Source: Deltaproteobacteria bacterium (lineage in GTDB: Bacteria > Desulfobacterota > GWC2-55-46). From it: DNA of 6,526 bases. The DNA lies in assembly GCA_016234955.1 (NCBI GenBank), contig JACRNN010000116.1:1-6526 (forward strand), given 5' to 3'. Position numbers and translations under genes: made by a program. Shown here one piece after another: positions 5,303 to 6,526 of this stretch. The notes under the pieces are model-generated. The model searched no databases. It was not told the origin of the DNA and saw nothing but the letters and a program-made list of their open reading frames with translations. Each line of letters opens with the position of its first letter. The first letter of the stretch is position 1.

Positions 5303-5641
5303 ATGAAGAAATTGTTAGGTGTTGGTGTGTTCGCTTTAAGTGTCGCCGTTGCGGGTTCGGCCCTGGCCGCTGATGGCGCCGCCATTTTTAAGACTAAGTG
5401 CGCCGCCTGCCACGGGACTGAGGGACAGGGGACGCCGGGGATGGCTCCCGCTTTTCAGGGTAATGAATTCATAAAGAAGAGCTCCGTAGCCGAGATTTCG
5501 CTGGTCGTCAAAAACGGCCGCGCGGGCGATCAAAAGAAGTACAAGCAGTTCCCTATCGCCATGCCCGCGCAGAAGACCATGAGCGATGAGGACATCAAGG
5601 CCGTGGTGGAGTTTGAAAAGACCCTGGCCGCGAAGAAGTAA
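5303..5641 (+). CDS. Secreted small monoheme class I cytochrome c
   Basis: The 112-residue precursor starts with a Sec signal peptide: MKKL, a hydrophobic core, and AxA cleavage predicted after Ala22. Mature length is about 90 residues. The heme site is CAACH (Cys33, Cys36, His37), and Met87 in IAMPAQ is the likely sixth iron ligand, ahead of the usual C-terminal helix DEDIKAVVEFEKTL. It is a periplasmic electron shuttle; its partners cannot be told from this window, although a heme-copper-oxidase-like protein is encoded nearby on the other strand. The ATG at 5303 is fixed by AGGAGG (5291-5296) six bases upstream and by the signal peptide; earlier in-frame starts would bury the signal. It is a single-gene unit with its own promoter and terminator. 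Confidence 0.95.
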   Translation: MKKLLGVGVFALSVAVAGSALAADGAAIFKTKCAACHGTEGQGTPGMAPAFQGNEFIKKSSVAEISLVVKNGRAGDQKKYKQFPIAMPAQKTMSDEDIKAVVEFEKTLAAKK

Positions 5642-5662
5642 GAAGAGTTTTTAGAATCCGAC

Positions 5663-5702
5663 AGAGAGCCCGGAGGAGGATACTCAGGGCTCTCTTGTTT
5701 TT
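5663..5702 (+). terminator. Rho-independent terminator of the cytochrome c gene
   Basis: A perfect nine-base stem, AGAGAGCCC (5663-5671) and GGGCTCTCT (5687-5695), with a 15-base loop is followed by TGTTTTT. It begins 22 bases after the stop codon. Confidence 0.9.
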
Positions 5703-5975
5703 ATGCGGCCCCTTCTCCCGGCAAAGGACCTATCGCATCCCCCGATGGAATAAGGTTTTTCTGAAATACTGACAAAAGTCAGTGAAATCCACCATTATCC
5801 GGTGGTAAAAAACTTTTCAAATTGAATCTCCCATAAGGCCCAAGCCGCGCTTAATCTTGGACATATTAAGGAAGTATCTATTTCTATTCGCTCGCTTGAC
5901 ACCTAACCCCAAGCAGAGGGCCTCGCGCTCGCTATGCATGTTCAACATGCTTACGGCGTTTTGCGAAAAGCCCCG
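5703..5975. other. Intergenic stretch with small dyads and no convincing gene
   Basis: No frame here looks coding on either strand. It holds CTGAC-AAAA-GTCAG (5768-5781), CCACC...GGTGG (5790-5806) and a perfect 15-nt palindrome (5936-5950). A minus-strand mini-frame beginning MSKIKRGLGLMGDSI is too short to call. Confidence 0.6.
5936..5950. promoter_or_regulatory. Perfect 15-nt palindrome, candidate operator
   Basis: GCATGTT (5936-5942) and AACATGC (5944-5950) flank a single C. The site ends 25 bases upstream of the -35 box of the promoter at 5976, a usual place for a dimeric activator or repressor. The regulator is not identifiable from sequence. Confidence 0.4.
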
Positions 5976-6004
5976 TTGACAAGAATTGCAAAATAGCCGA
6001 TAAT
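5976..6004 (+). promoter_or_regulatory. Near-consensus sigma70 promoter for the activase-like gene
   Basis: TTGACA (5976-5981) and GATAAT (5999-6004, five of six) are separated by exactly 17 bases. This is the best promoter match in the window. Transcription would start near 6011 and leave a leader of about 180 bases before the TTG at 6194. Confidence 0.75.
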
Positions 6005-6025
6005 TAACGTTACACTTTTTTTAGT

Positions 6026-6066
6026 GTTCTGAAACCCCTGAGGCTTTCAAGCCCGATGGTGTTTCA
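6026..6066. repeat. Dispersed intergenic repeat, copy C
   Basis: The 41-nt copy begins GTTCTGAAACC and ends GGTGTTTCA. The outer stem is TGAAAC/GTTTCA and the inner hairpin is GGCT-TTCA-AGCC. It falls in the predicted untranslated leader of the downstream gene, so here the hairpin would be transcribed. Confidence 0.8.
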
Positions 6067-6071
6067 TATAA

Positions 6072-6144
6072 AAGACCCGGCTTTATTCGCCATACCCCCA
6101 TTTCTTATTAAATCAGGCTGTCGAGTCAAGAGGGGTCTTGTTTT
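6072..6144 (+). promoter_or_regulatory. Possible attenuator-like leader structures
   Basis: AAGACCC (6072-6078) can pair with GGGTCTT (6133-6139). Alternatively CAAGA (6127-6131) can pair with TCTTG (6136-6140) around a GGGG loop, followed by TTTT. The two pairings exclude each other, as in attenuation, but both are short and the T run is weak. No known riboswitch class is recognised. Confidence 0.25.
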
Positions 6145-6193
6145 GTCTGAAGTCCAGAGTTGGTTCTGAAGCAAACTATCCGGAGGTGTAAAG

Positions 6194-6526
6194 TTGGTTA
6201 GAAACGTCTACGTCGGAATAGATATCGGTTCAGTAAGCGCTAACACAGTCGTGCTCGACGGGAACAGGAACCTCCTCGAGGAGCACTACACCCGCACCAA
6301 GGGCGAGCCGCTGGAGACCGCGCTCGAGATACTCTCCGAGACCATCAGGAAGTACGGCCGGGACTCCATTAAGCTCGTGGCCGCTACCGGGTCCGGCGGC
6401 AAGCTTATCGCACCCCTTATCGGGGCCGCCTTTGCCAACGAGGTCATAGCCCAGGCAAAGGCCACCGAGGTCTTCCACCCCGAGGTCAAGACGGTGATAG
6501 AGATGGGGGGCCAGGACGCCAAGCTC
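6194..6526 (+). CDS. BadF/BadG/HgdC-type ATPase (acyl-CoA dehydratase activase family), N-terminal part; 3' end outside window
   Basis: Members of this ASKHA-fold family use ATP to inject a low-potential electron into 2-hydroxyacyl-CoA dehydratases or benzoyl-CoA-type reductases. The 111 visible residues include the phosphate-binding strand GIDIGSVSANTVVLD (8-22), ATGSGGKL (64-71), FANEVIAQAKA (80-90) and EMGGQDAKL (103-111). Translation starts at TTG 6194, with GGAGG (6182-6186) seven bases upstream; no in-frame ATG precedes the motif. The cysteine that bridges the [4Fe-4S] cluster in the HgdC dimer (in an E-x-x-C-H-A pattern) aligns with Ala86. This may therefore be the first domain of a long tandem-activase protein rather than a classical activase. 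That cannot be settled without the rest of the gene. Confidence 0.88.
   Translation, partial: MVRNVYVGIDIGSVSANTVVLDGNRNLLEEHYTRTKGEPLETALEILSETIRKYGRDSIKLVAATGSGGKLIAPLIGAAFANEVIAQAKATEVFHPEVKTVIEMGGQDAKL

Noticed and set aside
5832..5879. Minus-strand mini-frame MSKIKRGLGLMGDSI
   Set aside because: Fifteen codons with no SD site and no recognised homology; it may be a gene remnant but cannot be supported.
5703..6193. tRNA or known structured RNA in the long intergenic gap
   Set aside because: No cloverleaf with a TTCRA loop or 3' CCA-type acceptor was seen, and no known riboswitch signature was recognised.

Overview
The window reads like a GC-rich chromosome segment from an anaerobic or facultatively anaerobic bacterium. 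The supports are a PyrK-dependent (class 1B) dihydroorotate dehydrogenase, a dense set of small iron-sulfur proteins, a periplasmic c-type cytochrome and the start of a CoA-dehydratase-activase-type ATPase. Heavy use of ATA and AGG codons and TTG starts behind strong Shine-Dalgarno (SD) sites would suit Desulfobacterota or Nitrospirota relatives, but the lineage cannot be fixed from this sequence.

Layout. Positions 1-1460 (+) hold the 3' end of pyrK and a complete pyrD, overlapping by four bases; together they make the NAD-linked dihydroorotate dehydrogenase of pyrimidine synthesis. Positions 1579-2046 (+) hold a beta-carbonic anhydrase that keeps its zinc ligands but loses its C-terminal third at a perfect 29-nt palindrome. 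A REP-like pair of hairpins (2031-2124) follows and also supplies the stop codon of the converging mrp gene.

Positions 4781 down to 2120 (-) form a six-gene run in one orientation: Nfu-type scaffold, 2[4Fe-4S] ferredoxin, a short heme-copper-oxidase-subunit-I-like membrane protein, a DUF1858 redox-disulfide protein, a free-standing DUF542 (ScdA/Ric N-terminal) domain, and the Fe-S carrier ATPase Mrp/ApbC. Every member is tied to Fe-S cluster building, carrying or repair, or to the cbb3/NO-reductase superfamily. The run may be a compact Fe-S maintenance and NO/redox-stress module; this is inference from gene content.

Positions 4782-5302 are the divergent intergenic region, with candidate promoters both ways, one dispersed repeat copy and a doubtful 64-residue membrane ORF. 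Positions 5303-5641 (+) encode a small secreted monoheme cytochrome c followed by a clear terminator. Positions 5703-6193 carry no convincing gene, but have a 15-nt palindrome, a near-consensus promoter and a long leader with another repeat copy. From 6194 (+) to the window end lies the N-terminus of a BadF/HgdC-type ATPase.

The main unexplained structure is a roughly 41-nt intergenic repeat on a GTTCTGAA...GGTGGTTTCA plan, with three full copies and one partial. Its stems are kept by compensating changes and wobble pairs. A separate 30-bp direct repeat lies between the two small paralogous redox genes.
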